Shown one piece after another: positions 7,980-16,355 of a stretch of DNA of 64,000 bases. The stretch's first letter is position 1. Each line of letters begins with the position of its first letter. Origin of the DNA: Agrobacterium cucumeris. GTDB lineage: Bacteria > Pseudomonadota > Alphaproteobacteria > Rhizobiales > Rhizobiaceae. The translations under genes and the position numbers were made by a program. The stretch is taken from assembly GCF_030036535.1 (NCBI RefSeq), contig NZ_CP080389.1, forward strand, positions 124,001 through 188,000, read 5' to 3'. The notes beneath the pieces are model-generated. The model did not search any database and had not been told where the DNA came from. It saw only the letters and a list, made by a program, of their open reading frames with translations.

Positions 7980-9494
7980 TCAGATCGGATACTCTCCCTT
8001 GCCGCTGGATATCGTGATCCAGCGGAGTTCCGTGAATTCGTCGAGTGCTGCCGGGCCCCCGAATTTGCCGTAGCCGCTGGCCTTCACCCCGCCGAAGGGG
8101 ATCTGCGGTTCGTCGGCGACGGTGGCCGAATTGATGTGGCAGATGCCCGACTCGATGCGCTTGGCGACCTCGAAGGCGCGGCCGAGGTCTCGGCCGAAAA
8201 CGGCGCCCGACAGGCCATATTCGCAGTCGTTGGCGACCGTCACGGCCTCATCGACCGAGCCGACGCGGATGATCGCGGCGACCGGCCCAAAACTCTCTTC
8301 GCGATAGAGCCGCATCGGGCGGGTGACGTGGTCGATCACGGCGGCGTCCATCATCGCGTCATGGTTCTCGCCGCCAGTCAGCAACAAGGCTCCCTTGGCA
8401 ACAGCGTCATCGATCAGGCCCCGCACGCGGCGGGCGGATTCGGCGGTGACAAGGCTGCCGAGCGGCAACTCACCCCGTGTCGGATCGCCGGCCCGCAGGC
8501 TTCTCGCCTTGGCGAGGAATTTCTCGACGAAGGCATCGGCGATGTCGTCCATGACGATAATCCGCTCCGTCGACATGCAGATCTGGCCCTGGTTGAAATA
8601 GGCACCGAAGGCTGCGGCCTTCACCGCCTCGTCGAGGTCCGCGTCGTCGAGGACGATGAAGGCCGCTTTGCCGCCGAGTTCCAACAAGCAACGTTTGAGA
8701 TGCTTGGCGGCCGTCTGGGCGATGATCCGACCGACACGGGTCGAGCCGGTGAAGTTGATACGGCGTATGACGGGGTGACCGATCAGCTTTTCCATGATCG
8801 CTGAGGCGTCGGCCGGCGCGTTGGAGATGATGTTGATAACCCCTGCCGGGAAGCCCGCCTCCTGCAGGACGTCGCCGATCAGACGATGGGTCGCCGGGCA
8901 AAGTTCGGATGATTTCAGCACCACCGTATTGCCACAGGCAAGCGCGATTGCGATCGAGCGGACACCGAGGATGACCGGTGCATTCCACGGCGCGATCGCG
9001 AGGCAAACGCCAGCCGGCTGACGATAGGCGAAGGAGGTCTTGCCGGGAATGTCGGTGGGGATAATTGCGCCGCTGACTTGCGTCGTTGCGGCCGCCGCCT
9101 CCTGGAAGATCCTGGCTCCCAGTTCGACATTGAAGCCGCTCCACTCGCGCGTGGCGCCGGTCTCGGCCATCATGGCTGCAGTGAAATCCGGCGCACGCGC
9201 AAGCAGCAAGTCAGCCGCGCGTTCGAGAAGCTTGCGGCGATGGCCGGGGCTCGATTGCGACCAGCCGGGAAAGGCTGCGGCGGCGGCATCGGCCGCGGCC
9301 ACCGAATCTTCCAGAGTCGCTGCGGCCGAGACGGCGACAAGGTCGCCGGAGACGGGACTGAAACGCTCGAAAGTCGCGGAACCGGAAGCGGGGACATCTC
9401 GACCGCCAATCAGCAGGTTCACGAGCCGCGGTGAGGCCACCGCTGAACGGTCGCGCCGATTTTCGATGATGACAGGATTGCTTGTCAGGACCAT
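7980..9494 (-). CDS. NAD(P)-dependent aldehyde dehydrogenase (vanillin/salicylaldehyde dehydrogenase-like)
   Basis: A 504-residue aldehyde dehydrogenase with Glu272 in LLELGGKAA and catalytic Cys306 in GQICMSTERI. It is closely similar along its whole length to the product of 1000-2445 (shared YRQPAGVCLAIAPWNAP-type, NFTGSTRVGRII and ESGICHIN segments), so the operon carries two paralogous aldehyde dehydrogenases at its first and last positions. ATG 9494 follows GGAGGCGG. As first gene it is read from the promoter region shared with the divergent AraC gene. The exact aldehyde is not knowable from sequence. Confidence 0.9.
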   Translation of the reverse strand: MVLTSNPVIIENRRDRSAVASPRLVNLLIGGRDVPASGSATFERFSPVSGDLVAVSAAATLEDSVAAADAAAAAFPGWSQSSPGHRRKLLERAADLLLARAPDFTAAMMAETGATREWSGFNVELGARIFQEAAAATTQVSGAIIPTDIPGKTSFAYRQPAGVCLAIAPWNAPVILGVRSIAIALACGNTVVLKSSELCPATHRLIGDVLQEAGFPAGVINIISNAPADASAIMEKLIGHPVIRRINFTGSTRVGRIIAQTAAKHLKRCLLELGGKAAFIVLDDADLDEAVKAAAFGAYFNQGQICMSTERIIVMDDIADAFVEKFLAKARSLRAGDPTRGELPLGSLVTAESARRVRGLIDDAVAKGALLLTGGENHDAMMDAAVIDHVTRPMRLYREESFGPVAAIIRVGSVDEAVTVANDCEYGLSGAVFGRDLGRAFEVAKRIESGICHINSATVADEPQIPFGGVKASGYGKFGGPAALDEFTELRWITISSGKGEYPI

Positions 9495-9598
9495 GTCCGC
9501 CTCCTCCCAAAGGCCGATAGTGAAAATGCTACGCCTTGTGCCGGAAATAAGAATGTGATTTTCTGGTCAACACTTGTTATTTTGTGGTAATTTCACGC
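9495..9598. promoter_or_regulatory. Divergent promoter region, Liv operon / AraC gene
   Basis: The 104-base gap between the divergent starts must hold both promoters. On the minus strand TTGACC (complement of 9565-9570) is followed 15 bases on by an A/T-rich TATTTC, a weak -35/-10 pair. No clear AraC half-site repeat could be named. Confidence 0.4.
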
Positions 9599-10495
9599 AT
9601 GCACGTCGAGTCCGCCATCCATCACGATGCCCGCGGCGAGGCAATCGAGGCGGCCATCCAGCCGCGCTTGATCCGCATCGGCCGGCCGCCACAGCGCTGG
9701 TTCCACCATGCGCTGTTGCTAGTGAATGGTTCGATCCGCCTGTCGCGTGATGACGGCGCAGCGCCAATTTCAGGTCCGGCCATTGCCTTCTTCCCACCCA
9801 GCGAGGGTGAAATGATCACGATCGGCGCAGGCAGCCGCGGTTATCTCGTCGGCATGTCGCCGGAGATCATCAGTGAGGCGATCGGCGACCATGCCGAGTC
9901 CGCAGCGCTTCGCGTCTTTTCCGGTAGCGTCTCATTCAATGACGCCCTGCAGCCGACAACGGTTCGAGAGATCATTCCCCTGTTTGAAGGCGTAGTCACA
10001 GAACTCGCAGAGGAAGGGCGTTCGTCGCGAATGGTGATAGCCGCCTTTACGCGGCTCATCCTGATGGCCGCGTGGCGGCTGACGCGTGGCGCCGATGTCG
10101 CGGAGGAGCGCCGCGCGAGTTCTGGATTGATCCTGCAGCGGTTCCGACAATCGGTAGAAATCGGTTTCCGCCGCCACCGTTCCATTGCCGACTATGCCTA
10201 CGAACTCGGAATCAGCGCCGACCGGTTACACGCGATCTGCCAGCGCATGCTGTCGCGTTCGCCGCTCCAACTGGTGCATGACCGCGTGGTGCAGGAGGCC
10301 AAACTGCGCCTCGAGCGCTCGGCCCGCAGCGTGCAGGAGATTTCTTATGGGCTCGGCTTCCGAGATCCCGCCAATTTTAGCCACTTTTTCAAGCGTCATG
10401 CAGGGCTTTCGCCTGCGCGATACCGCGCCCTCTCCGTGAGCGAGGCCCAAAGGCTCACCATCCCGACGTCGTCTGACTATCACGACTGGCCGTAG
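9599..10495 (+). CDS. AraC family transcriptional regulator
   Basis: A 298-residue regulator. The N-terminal two thirds resemble a cupin-type ligand-binding domain; the C-terminal 100 residues carry two helix-turn-helix motifs (SIADYAYELGISADRLHAICQRM and VQEISYGLGFRDPANFSHFFKRHAGLSPARYR), the classic AraC DNA-binding domain. ATG 9599 is used; an in-frame GTG at 9584 would add five residues, and neither has a strong ribosome binding site. It is divergent from the Liv/aldehyde dehydrogenase operon and is the likely activator, responding to the transported substrate or an intermediate (inference). Confidence 0.88.
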   Translation: MHVESAIHHDARGEAIEAAIQPRLIRIGRPPQRWFHHALLLVNGSIRLSRDDGAAPISGPAIAFFPPSEGEMITIGAGSRGYLVGMSPEIISEAIGDHAESAALRVFSGSVSFNDALQPTTVREIIPLFEGVVTELAEEGRSSRMVIAAFTRLILMAAWRLTRGADVAEERRASSGLILQRFRQSVEIGFRRHRSIADYAYELGISADRLHAICQRMLSRSPLQLVHDRVVQEAKLRLERSARSVQEISYGLGFRDPANFSHFFKRHAGLSPARYRALSVSEAQRLTIPTSSDYHDWP

Positions 10496-10560
10496 TTGGC
10501 TCCAACCGTTTTGGCGATCCTTTGGCCCTGTCTATTGTGTTCGCCTATTCAATATGTGCC

Positions 10561-10575
10561 TATGTAAAGTACATA
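10561..10575. promoter_or_regulatory. Palindromic operator upstream of Rrf2 gene
   Basis: TATGTAAAGTACATA is a perfect inverted repeat of TATGTA with a 3-base spacer, ending 11 bases before the Rrf2 start. Related half-sites recur before the next gene. It is probably the autoregulatory site of the Rrf2 protein. Confidence 0.6.
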
Positions 10576-10586
10576 TCGAGGTCGCC

Positions 10587-11012
10587 ATGAATACCCGCTT
10601 CTCAGTTGCCACGCATATCCTGACTTTTCTTCAGTGCCAGCAGGGGTCTCCCGCATCTTCCGAACTCATAGCATCAAGCGTCAACACCAACCCGACGCTC
10701 ATCCGACGGCTCCTTTTACAACTGGCCAACGCCGGGTTGACAACCTCTCAGATGGGAAGCGGTGGGGGCGCATTGCTGGCGCGGTCGGGTTCCTCGATCA
10801 CGTTGCTCGACGTTCATCGCGCAATCGACGAAGAGTTCGTGGCTTTTCCACTGCATCAGGAACCGAACCATCAATGTCCGGTTGGCCGGAACATTAACAA
10901 AGTTCTGCGCGGTCGCCTTGCGGAGGTCCAAACCGCGATTGAACTCGAACTCTCGCGCACGACCATCGCTGATCTCGCCACCGATATTTTAGCGATCAAT
11001 TTAGCCTGCTGA
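10587..11012 (+). CDS. Rrf2 family transcriptional regulator
   Basis: A 141-residue winged-helix protein of the Rrf2 family. It begins MNTRFSVATHILTFL, the typical first helix, with recognition helix region TNPTLIRRLLLQLANAGLTTSQMGSGGGALL. The family motif for iron-sulfur ligation is not present: only one Cys (HQCPVG) sits in the usual region, so it is more like the cluster-free YwnA-type members. ATG 10587 is preferred over an upstream ATG at 10554, because the longer form would translate through the palindrome at 10561-10575. It likely controls itself and the exported SnoaL-like gene downstream, which carries the same half-sites. Confidence 0.85.
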   Translation: MNTRFSVATHILTFLQCQQGSPASSELIASSVNTNPTLIRRLLLQLANAGLTTSQMGSGGGALLARSGSSITLLDVHRAIDEEFVAFPLHQEPNHQCPVGRNINKVLRGRLAEVQTAIELELSRTTIADLATDILAINLAC

Positions 11013-11051
11013 GCGAAATTCGGATTTCTAGAGCAGCACCGCTTTACATTT

Positions 11052-11102
11052 ATATGTAACCGACGTAGATACATATTTTCTGTTACAGAAATGGTTACAT
11101 AT
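11052..11102. promoter_or_regulatory. Cluster of TGTAAC/GTTACA half-sites before SnoaL-like gene
   Basis: ATATGTAAC at 11052-11060 and its exact inverted copy GTTACATAT at 11094-11102 enclose a TACATAT (11070-11076) and a CTGTTACAG palindrome (11080-11088). The half-sites match the palindrome upstream of the Rrf2 gene, so the same regulator probably binds here. The last copy touches the start codon region of the downstream gene. Confidence 0.6.
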
Positions 11103-11103
11103 C

Positions 11104-11967
11104 ATGAAAACCAAACTCCCGCGCCGCGTTGTGCTTGCGATGGCGGCGTTTCTCCCCCTCGGAGCGAACCTGGCGGTTACCTCCACTCATGCAACGGAGA
11201 GCAATATGACCACGCAGGAAAAACAGGTCTTTGACCTTCTCAAGGCGATCGAAACCGGCGCGGCCGAGCCAGTCGGCGTGATCAATCCGGAGAAGTACAT
11301 CCAGCATAATCTCGGAGCAGCCGACGGCTTGAAAGGCTTTGGCGATCTGCTTGCTGCTCTTCCCAAGGGGGCGGCCAAAGTGAGCACAGTGCGCGTGTTC
11401 CAGGACGGTGATTTCGTTTTCGCCCATAGCGATTATGATTTCTTCGGACCGAAGATTGGGTTTGATATCTTCCGCTTCGAAGACGGCAAAATCGTTGAAC
11501 ACTGGGACAATCTCCAGCAGACGGCAGGCCCCAATCAGAGCGGCCGTACAATGATCGACGGACCCACGGAAGCCAGGGATCTCGATAAGACGGAGGCCAA
11601 CAAGACCTTGGTTGCGTCTTTCGTCGACGAAATTCTCGTCAACGGCCGTACGCAGAAGCTGAGCGATTATTTCGACGGCGACAACTACGTGCAGCACAAT
11701 CCGCAGATCGGTGACGGCCTGTCGGGGCTGGGTGCAGCTCTGAAGGCAATGGCAGACGCCGGCATCACCATGAAGTACGACCGGGTCTATAAGGTTCTGG
11801 GAAAAGGCGATTTCGTTTTGACGGTCAGCGAAGGCACATTTGCCGGTAAGCTGACGTCATTTTACGACTTGTTCCGGGTCCAGAACGGCAAGATCGCTGA
11901 GCATTGGGACACGATCGAAACCATTCCGGCCAAGGCCGAGTGGAAGAATCAAAACGGTAAGTTCTGA
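11104..11967 (+). CDS. Exported protein with two SnoaL-like domains
   Basis: A 287-residue protein with an N-terminal signal peptide (basic MKTKLPRR, then a hydrophobic stretch, probable cut near THA-TES). Two homologous halves of about 120 residues follow. Each contains the pattern YxQHN..DG (KYIQHNLGAADG and NYVQHNPQIGDG) and ends with F-x-DGKI-x-EHWD (FRFEDGKIVEHWDN and FRVQNGKIAEHWDT), as in NTF2-fold SnoaL-like ester cyclase relatives. The function is unknown; the second half is not a copy error but a diverged duplicate. An internal ATG at 11206 would give a cytoplasmic form. It follows the Rrf2 gene and probably is its regulatory target. Confidence 0.8.
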   Translation: MKTKLPRRVVLAMAAFLPLGANLAVTSTHATESNMTTQEKQVFDLLKAIETGAAEPVGVINPEKYIQHNLGAADGLKGFGDLLAALPKGAAKVSTVRVFQDGDFVFAHSDYDFFGPKIGFDIFRFEDGKIVEHWDNLQQTAGPNQSGRTMIDGPTEARDLDKTEANKTLVASFVDEILVNGRTQKLSDYFDGDNYVQHNPQIGDGLSGLGAALKAMADAGITMKYDRVYKVLGKGDFVLTVSEGTFAGKLTSFYDLFRVQNGKIAEHWDTIETIPAKAEWKNQNGKF

Positions 11968-11973
11968 CATGTT

Positions 11974-11992
11974 GCGGGGGCTCGGCCCCCGC
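11974..11992 (+). terminator. G+C-rich hairpin after SnoaL-like gene
   Basis: GCGGGGGC and GCCCCCGC form a perfect 8-bp stem with a TCG loop just after the stop codon. It is followed by CTTACTCT rather than a pure T run, so it may be a weak terminator. Confidence 0.65.
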
Positions 11993-12036
11993 CTTACTCT
12001 GGTAGCTCACAGCTGACCTAAGAGACGAGCCGCGGC

Positions 12037-12305
12037 TCAGTTTGAAGTTTCGTCTTCGTCCCGCGCCAGGCCTCGAAAAGCGTTGGGGGTTGCCCCGGTA
12101 GCCGCCTGAAACATGGCAATGAAGGCAGAGTTTGTGCTGTAGCCGAGCTTGTGGGAGACGGTTTGCACGGGAAAGCCATCCGAAAGCATGGCAAGCGCCC
12201 GGGAGAGGCGAAGCCGCTGCCGAAGGTTTGAATAGATGGAGTGGTTGCCGCTCTTCCCACCCGACAACTCCTGTTGGAGGATCGTCGGGCTAATCCAACG
12301 GGACG
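12037..12305 (-). pseudogene. AraC family regulator, C-terminal remnant
   Basis: The minus-strand frame encodes only the DNA-binding end of an AraC protein: WISPTILQQELSG, LRQRLRLSRALAMLSDGFPVQTVSHKLGYSTNSAFIAMFQAATGATPNAFRGLARD. Everything upstream is missing because an IS110 sequence begins between about 12285 and 12320, so the ligand domain and the start codon are lost. It cannot be expressed normally. Confidence 0.75.
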
Positions 12306-12574
12306 GAAGGACGGCGAAGATGACAATAGGGACAATGATCGGGATCGACCTGGCGAAGAACGTTTTCCAGGTGCATGGAGCCTCAATGACCGGGGAGCTA
12401 AAGTTCCGCAGGAAGCTATCTCGGCTACAGTTCCGCAAGTTCATGGCGGACCATCCTGTGGCAACCGTGGTGATGGAAGCCTGCGGAAGCGCGCACTATT
12501 GGGCTCGGGAGATGGCCAGACATGGCCATGAGGTAAAGCTGATCGCACCGCAGTATGTGCGGCCCTTCGTAAAG
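12306..12574 (+). pseudogene. IS110 family transposase, N-terminal half (type a)
   Basis: From ATG 12320 the frame reads MTIGTMIGIDLAKNVFQVHG and continues through MEACGSAHYWAREM to the RPFVK motif, the RuvC-like N-terminal domain of IS110 transposases. The Val-Lys codons GTAAAG (12569-12574) are the last original ones; the RIT junction follows. The matching C-terminal half (starting VKRQKND) is not next to the other end of this RIT copy, but a suitable candidate lies at 63710-64000. Confidence 0.85.
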
Positions 12575-12600
12575 TTATGCTCACCTCGCCATAATTTGAC
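12569..12600. repeat. Palindromic att-like module, left side of RIT copy 1
   Basis: The layout is GTAAAG, TTATG, a 10-base spacer (CTCACCTCGC), CATAA, TTTGAC. TTATG and CATAA are inverted arms. The outer hexamers are the recombination sextets found at all RIT junctions (here TTTGAC has one change from CTTGAC). An almost identical, directly repeated module flanks the right end at 16411-16442. Confidence 0.75.
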
Positions 12601-12655
12601 TAATCACGAGGTCGTCGTAATGCGGAGGAGCGCGGCCTGATCGGCGGATTTTCGC
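12601..12655 (+). repeat. RIT copy 1 left terminal inverted repeat
   Basis: 55 bases, perfectly complementary to 16356-16410. It begins TAATCACGAGG and contains TAATGCGGAGGA, which recurs once more as a subterminal direct repeat inside the right end (near 16329-16340). These are probably recombinase arm sites. Confidence 0.9.
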
Positions 12656-12695
12656 TGTTTTCCGATCGGCTTGCTTTGCATTATTCGGTGCCGAA

Positions 12696-12723
12696 CCTCT
12701 GCGGGTCAATCGACCAACAGAGG
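12696..12723 (+). promoter_or_regulatory. Hairpin covering the ritA ribosome binding site
   Basis: CCTCTG (12696-12701) can pair with CAGAGG (12718-12723), and inside it GGTC pairs with GACC around an AATC loop. The 3' arm contains the Shine-Dalgarno AGAGGA located 7 bases before the ritA ATG, so the structure would lower translation. The same hairpin is in the other two copies (30759-30786 and 59995-60022). Confidence 0.55.
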
Positions 12724-12731
12724 ACTCGCCA

Positions 12732-13961
12732 ATGCCCTATATCCGTCACGAACTAATTGCCGCACTCAATTCCTCCCTTATCAGTCAGCGATACAGCCCG
12801 GTCGTGGTGAGGAATTACTGCACCTACGCATCTGGATTTCTCGATTATCTGGGACAGCGGGGCATCCTGGTCGCAGACGTGATCGACGTGCAGGTAGAGC
12901 AATACCTGCGGCACGCGATCGTAAAGTTCGAAAAGGAGCGTGGTCGACGTCCCGGCGCACGCTGGCACGAGGTTCCGCGCTCCGGAATTCATGCGCTGTT
13001 GCGACTTGCTCACGGTCAATGGCCGCCAGCAATCGAGCCTATCTGCGCGGCCGATGTGGCCCGATTTGCAGTTTGTGACGAATACGAAATCTGGCTGCGT
13101 GAGGAACGCGGGTTGGCTCGCTCCAGCGTCGCAGCGCTGATGTGGGAAGCCCGGAACTTTCTTGCCTGGCAGATCGATTACGGAAGCGGCGGCTTGGCGG
13201 GGCTGAGCGTCGTTGACGTAGACCGTTACATGGATCTGCGCGCGCCGAAACTGACGCGCTGCTCGCTGAAGTCTGTCGCAGAGCGGCTTCGCTCGCTGCT
13301 GCGATATCTCCACATCACGGGTCGCGTCACAACGGACCTGTCAGGGCATGTGATAGCTCCGACGCTTTATGCATATGAAGGAGTGCCCTCAATCCTGGAG
13401 CGAGACCAGATCGCCGCGGTGCTGGAAACCGCGAGGGCGGACAAGACGCCAGCGGGGCTGCGGGACCATGCAATCCTGCAACTCCTTGCAACATATGGGC
13501 TACGGTCTGGAGAGATCCGCAATCTGCGGATCGAGGACATCGACTGGCGGACGGAAGCCATCCATGTTCGCCACCACAAGACGCGGGCCAGCACATCGCT
13601 GCCCCTGATGGAGCCGGTCGGTGAAGCGTTGCTTGCTTATCTGCGTTCCGGGCGGCCCGTGACGGACGCCAGGGAAATCTTCCTCCGCACGCGCGCGCCC
13701 TATCGCAAGCTCGACAAGCTTTACAGCGTGGTTCGCCGGTGGCTCCGTGACGCTGGTGTCCAACCGCCTGGTAAGTGTGGACCCCATATCTTCCGCCATG
13801 CGCGCGCTGTTGAGATGTTGCGGGTCGCGGTGCCTCAAAAGGTCATCGGCGACGTGCTGGGGCACCGTTCGACGGGATCGACGGCTCCCTACCTCAAGCT
13901 CGCCACCGAGGACCTCAGGGCCATTGCGCTTGACGTGCCGGGAATGGAGGTGCTGGCATGA
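12732..13961 (+). CDS. ritA: RIT tyrosine recombinase A (copy 1)
   Basis: A 409-residue tyrosine recombinase. An N-terminal SAM-like core-binding domain (about residues 1-200, RYSPVVVRNYCTYASGFLDYL) is followed by the catalytic domain: first Arg in TYGLRSGEIRNL, HIFRHARAVEML (His-x-x-Arg), LGHRSTGSTAPY (His and the nucleophilic Tyr). All catalytic residues are present, so it looks active. ATG 12732 has AGAGGA upstream inside a hairpin. Its stop overlaps the ritB start by four bases. It acts with RitB and RitC, probably as a complex on the element ends. Confidence 0.9.
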   Translation: MPYIRHELIAALNSSLISQRYSPVVVRNYCTYASGFLDYLGQRGILVADVIDVQVEQYLRHAIVKFEKERGRRPGARWHEVPRSGIHALLRLAHGQWPPAIEPICAADVARFAVCDEYEIWLREERGLARSSVAALMWEARNFLAWQIDYGSGGLAGLSVVDVDRYMDLRAPKLTRCSLKSVAERLRSLLRYLHITGRVTTDLSGHVIAPTLYAYEGVPSILERDQIAAVLETARADKTPAGLRDHAILQLLATYGLRSGEIRNLRIEDIDWRTEAIHVRHHKTRASTSLPLMEPVGEALLAYLRSGRPVTDAREIFLRTRAPYRKLDKLYSVVRRWLRDAGVQPPGKCGPHIFRHARAVEMLRVAVPQKVIGDVLGHRSTGSTAPYLKLATEDLRAIALDVPGMEVLA

Positions 13962-15325
13962 CCGCCCGCTGGCCCGATCCCGACCGCGCGATCATTGACC
14001 GCCATGTCGCGATCCTTGATCTGCACAGCATGAAAAGCCGAGCCTGTTATCGGCAGGTCCTGCATGGCTTCCAGGATGTGGCCGAACGTTACGATGCACT
14101 CGGTCAGGAAGTGCTGATTGCGTGGCTGCGTAAATCGGCCGAATGCTGGGCAGCGACGACGCGGCTACACCGCACCCGCATCATTGACCGGTTCCTCGAA
14201 CGCCTGGTGGAAATCGGCGCGATCGAACGCAATCCCGTCACCGCTCTGCGAGATGCGTGCAATATCAAGCAGTGCATGCCCATCTGGCGGGCATTGGCGT
14301 CGCGGGATCCGGAACAGGCTCTCGCCGAACTGCGCCAGCCCAGGCCGTTCGGCAGCGTGCTGGGCGAAATGATGGCTGAGCATGTCGCGATGATGCGGCG
14401 CAGAGGATACAAATACACTTCGCAGCCCCTGTTGCTCTTGCGGTTCGACCGGTTCCTGCAGCTGCATCCGGGACCGGAGGCCGAACCGCTGAGCGCCATG
14501 GTTGATCGATGGGCGGCAACGAATGTCACGCGTCACCAAGTGGAGGAATGCGAAAAGCTCAAACGCGTCTTTGCGAAAATCCTTCGTCACCGCGACCCGT
14601 CGATACCTGTGCGGCGACCGGACCCGAGACCGAGGAAGGAGGCGGCCAGGCAATGGCGAAAGGCTCATATCTACTCGCCTGCCGACGTGCGGCGGATGCT
14701 CGAGGTTGCCCGCACCTATCCGTCTCCACGGGTGCCGCTTCGGCCGCTGAGCATGTACACAATGCTGCTGCTGGCCTATTGCGCAGGCTTGCGGCGCGGC
14801 GAGCTTGCCCGGCTCGATCTTGGTGACGTTGACCTGCGGGACGGTACGGTAACCGTCCGGCAGACCAAGTTCTTCAAGACTCGGATACTGCCGCTTCCCG
14901 ACAGCGTTGTAGTCGAGCTTCGCGCCTACGTCGATGCACGGCGTCGTGCCGGTGGATCACAGGACGCGCGCTCCGGCTTGTTCTGGCACGAGCGAGGCGA
15001 CGGTCACTACACGCCGGAAATGATCACGTGGTTGCTCTCTGACGTCATACGTCGCGCTGGGTTGAAGCCATTGCGAGGAAAAGCGGGCCCTCGCGTTCAT
15101 GACCTGCGCCACTCGATGGTCGTGAACAGAATCCTGGAATGGTACCGGACGGGCATCAACCCGCAGGATCGCCTGCCGTTCCTCGCGACCTATCTCGGCC
15201 ATAGGGATATCAACTCTACATTGGTCTACATCACCGTCACGCAGGAGCTGCTGCATTACGCGAATGAGCGGTTCCGGGCAGTTGGCGCACCGTGCCTCAG
15301 CATGGGGCAGGAGATGCGGCCATGA
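13958..15325 (+). CDS. ritB: RIT tyrosine recombinase B (copy 1)
   Basis: A 455-residue tyrosine recombinase, the middle member of the trio. Catalytic signatures are CAGLRRGELARLDL (Arg), HDLRHSMVVNRI (His-x-x-Arg) and LGHRDINSTLVYI (His, Tyr). The N-terminal part is longer and more basic than in simple integrases. Both ends overlap neighbours by four bases (ATGA), so the three proteins are translationally coupled and probably made in a fixed ratio. Confidence 0.9.
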   Translation: MTARWPDPDRAIIDRHVAILDLHSMKSRACYRQVLHGFQDVAERYDALGQEVLIAWLRKSAECWAATTRLHRTRIIDRFLERLVEIGAIERNPVTALRDACNIKQCMPIWRALASRDPEQALAELRQPRPFGSVLGEMMAEHVAMMRRRGYKYTSQPLLLLRFDRFLQLHPGPEAEPLSAMVDRWAATNVTRHQVEECEKLKRVFAKILRHRDPSIPVRRPDPRPRKEAARQWRKAHIYSPADVRRMLEVARTYPSPRVPLRPLSMYTMLLLAYCAGLRRGELARLDLGDVDLRDGTVTVRQTKFFKTRILPLPDSVVVELRAYVDARRRAGGSQDARSGLFWHERGDGHYTPEMITWLLSDVIRRAGLKPLRGKAGPRVHDLRHSMVVNRILEWYRTGINPQDRLPFLATYLGHRDINSTLVYITVTQELLHYANERFRAVGAPCLSMGQEMRP

Positions 15326-16326
15326 GCAAGGTTGACCGGTTCCCGGCCCTGCTGCGCGCGTTCTTCTACGAATGGCTGGTCGAGCAGCGCAACGCATCCA
15401 TCCATACAGTCCGATCATACCGCGATACCTGGCGGTTGTTGCTCCGGTTCGTCGCCCAGCGTACTGGGAAGAAGGTGGCTATGATCACGCTGGCCGATCT
15501 GGCCGCCAGCGAGGTCGCCGCGTTCCTCAGTCACGCCGAACATGACCGTGGCGGTACGATCGGCACGCGCAACTGCCGGCTTGCGGCGATCCGCAGCTTC
15601 TTCCACTTCGTGGCCACAAGGGATCCTGGATCGATCGCGCAATGCGTGGAAATCCTCAACATACCGATCAAGCGCGCTCCGGTGTCGGAACCGAGCTATC
15701 TGGATCCGGCGGAAGTGACGGCGATCCTCGCTCAGCCAGATCGTTCGACCATTGAGGGCATGCGGGATCATGCGCTGCTCTCGTTCCTCTACAACAGCGG
15801 CGCACGAATACAGGAAGCGCTCGACCTTTGCCCAGAAGCAATCCGGTTCGAAAGCCCGAGTTGCGTGCGTTTGACCGGTAAGGGACGGAAGGAACGTATC
15901 TGTCCGCTCTGGCCAGAAACCGTGATGTTGCTGCGGAAACTGCTTGAACGGCAACCACGGGCGCCCGACCAGCGGCTGTTCGTCAACCGCTATGGCGAGC
16001 CGCTCAGCGCCTCCGGGGTCCGGTTCAAGCTCGCCGCCTACGTGAAGGCGGCGGCCGAAACCATGCCAACGCTGCGTGCCAAGCACGTAACGCCACACGC
16101 CTTCCGGCACGCCACCGCCGTGCACCTCATCTCGGCCGGCGTCGACATTACGGTCATCCGAAGCTGGCTCGGTCATGTCAGCCTCGACACGACCAACCAC
16201 TATGCCAGGGCCAATCTGGAAACGAAGCGGAAAGCCCTGGAAAAGGTCGCCGTTCCAGCCACACCCGGCAGCCAGCCATCCTGGAAGCGCGATGCCAGCG
16301 TGCTCGCCTGGCTCGACACACTCTGA
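15322..16326 (+). CDS. ritC: RIT tyrosine recombinase C (copy 1)
   Basis: A 334-residue XerC/D-like tyrosine recombinase: NSGARIQEAL (Arg), HAFRHATAVHLI (His-x-x-Arg), LGHVSLDTTNHYARAN (His, Tyr). I chose ATG 15322, which overlaps the ritB stop as ATGA and follows CAGGAG; a start at 15292 would lie inside ritB. A long open frame on the opposite strand across this gene is a G+C-driven shadow. Confidence 0.9.
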   Translation: MSKVDRFPALLRAFFYEWLVEQRNASIHTVRSYRDTWRLLLRFVAQRTGKKVAMITLADLAASEVAAFLSHAEHDRGGTIGTRNCRLAAIRSFFHFVATRDPGSIAQCVEILNIPIKRAPVSEPSYLDPAEVTAILAQPDRSTIEGMRDHALLSFLYNSGARIQEALDLCPEAIRFESPSCVRLTGKGRKERICPLWPETVMLLRKLLERQPRAPDQRLFVNRYGEPLSASGVRFKLAAYVKAAAETMPTLRAKHVTPHAFRHATAVHLISAGVDITVIRSWLGHVSLDTTNHYARANLETKRKALEKVAVPATPGSQPSWKRDASVLAWLDTL

Positions 16327-16355
16327 AATAATGCGGAGGAACATCGACAAGAACG

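Noticed and set aside
15415-16350. Long minus-strand open frame (311 codons) opposite ritC, repeated in the other RIT copies
   Set aside because: It is the antisense of a clear tyrosine recombinase, has no family features and no ribosome binding site; it is open because of high G+C codon bias.
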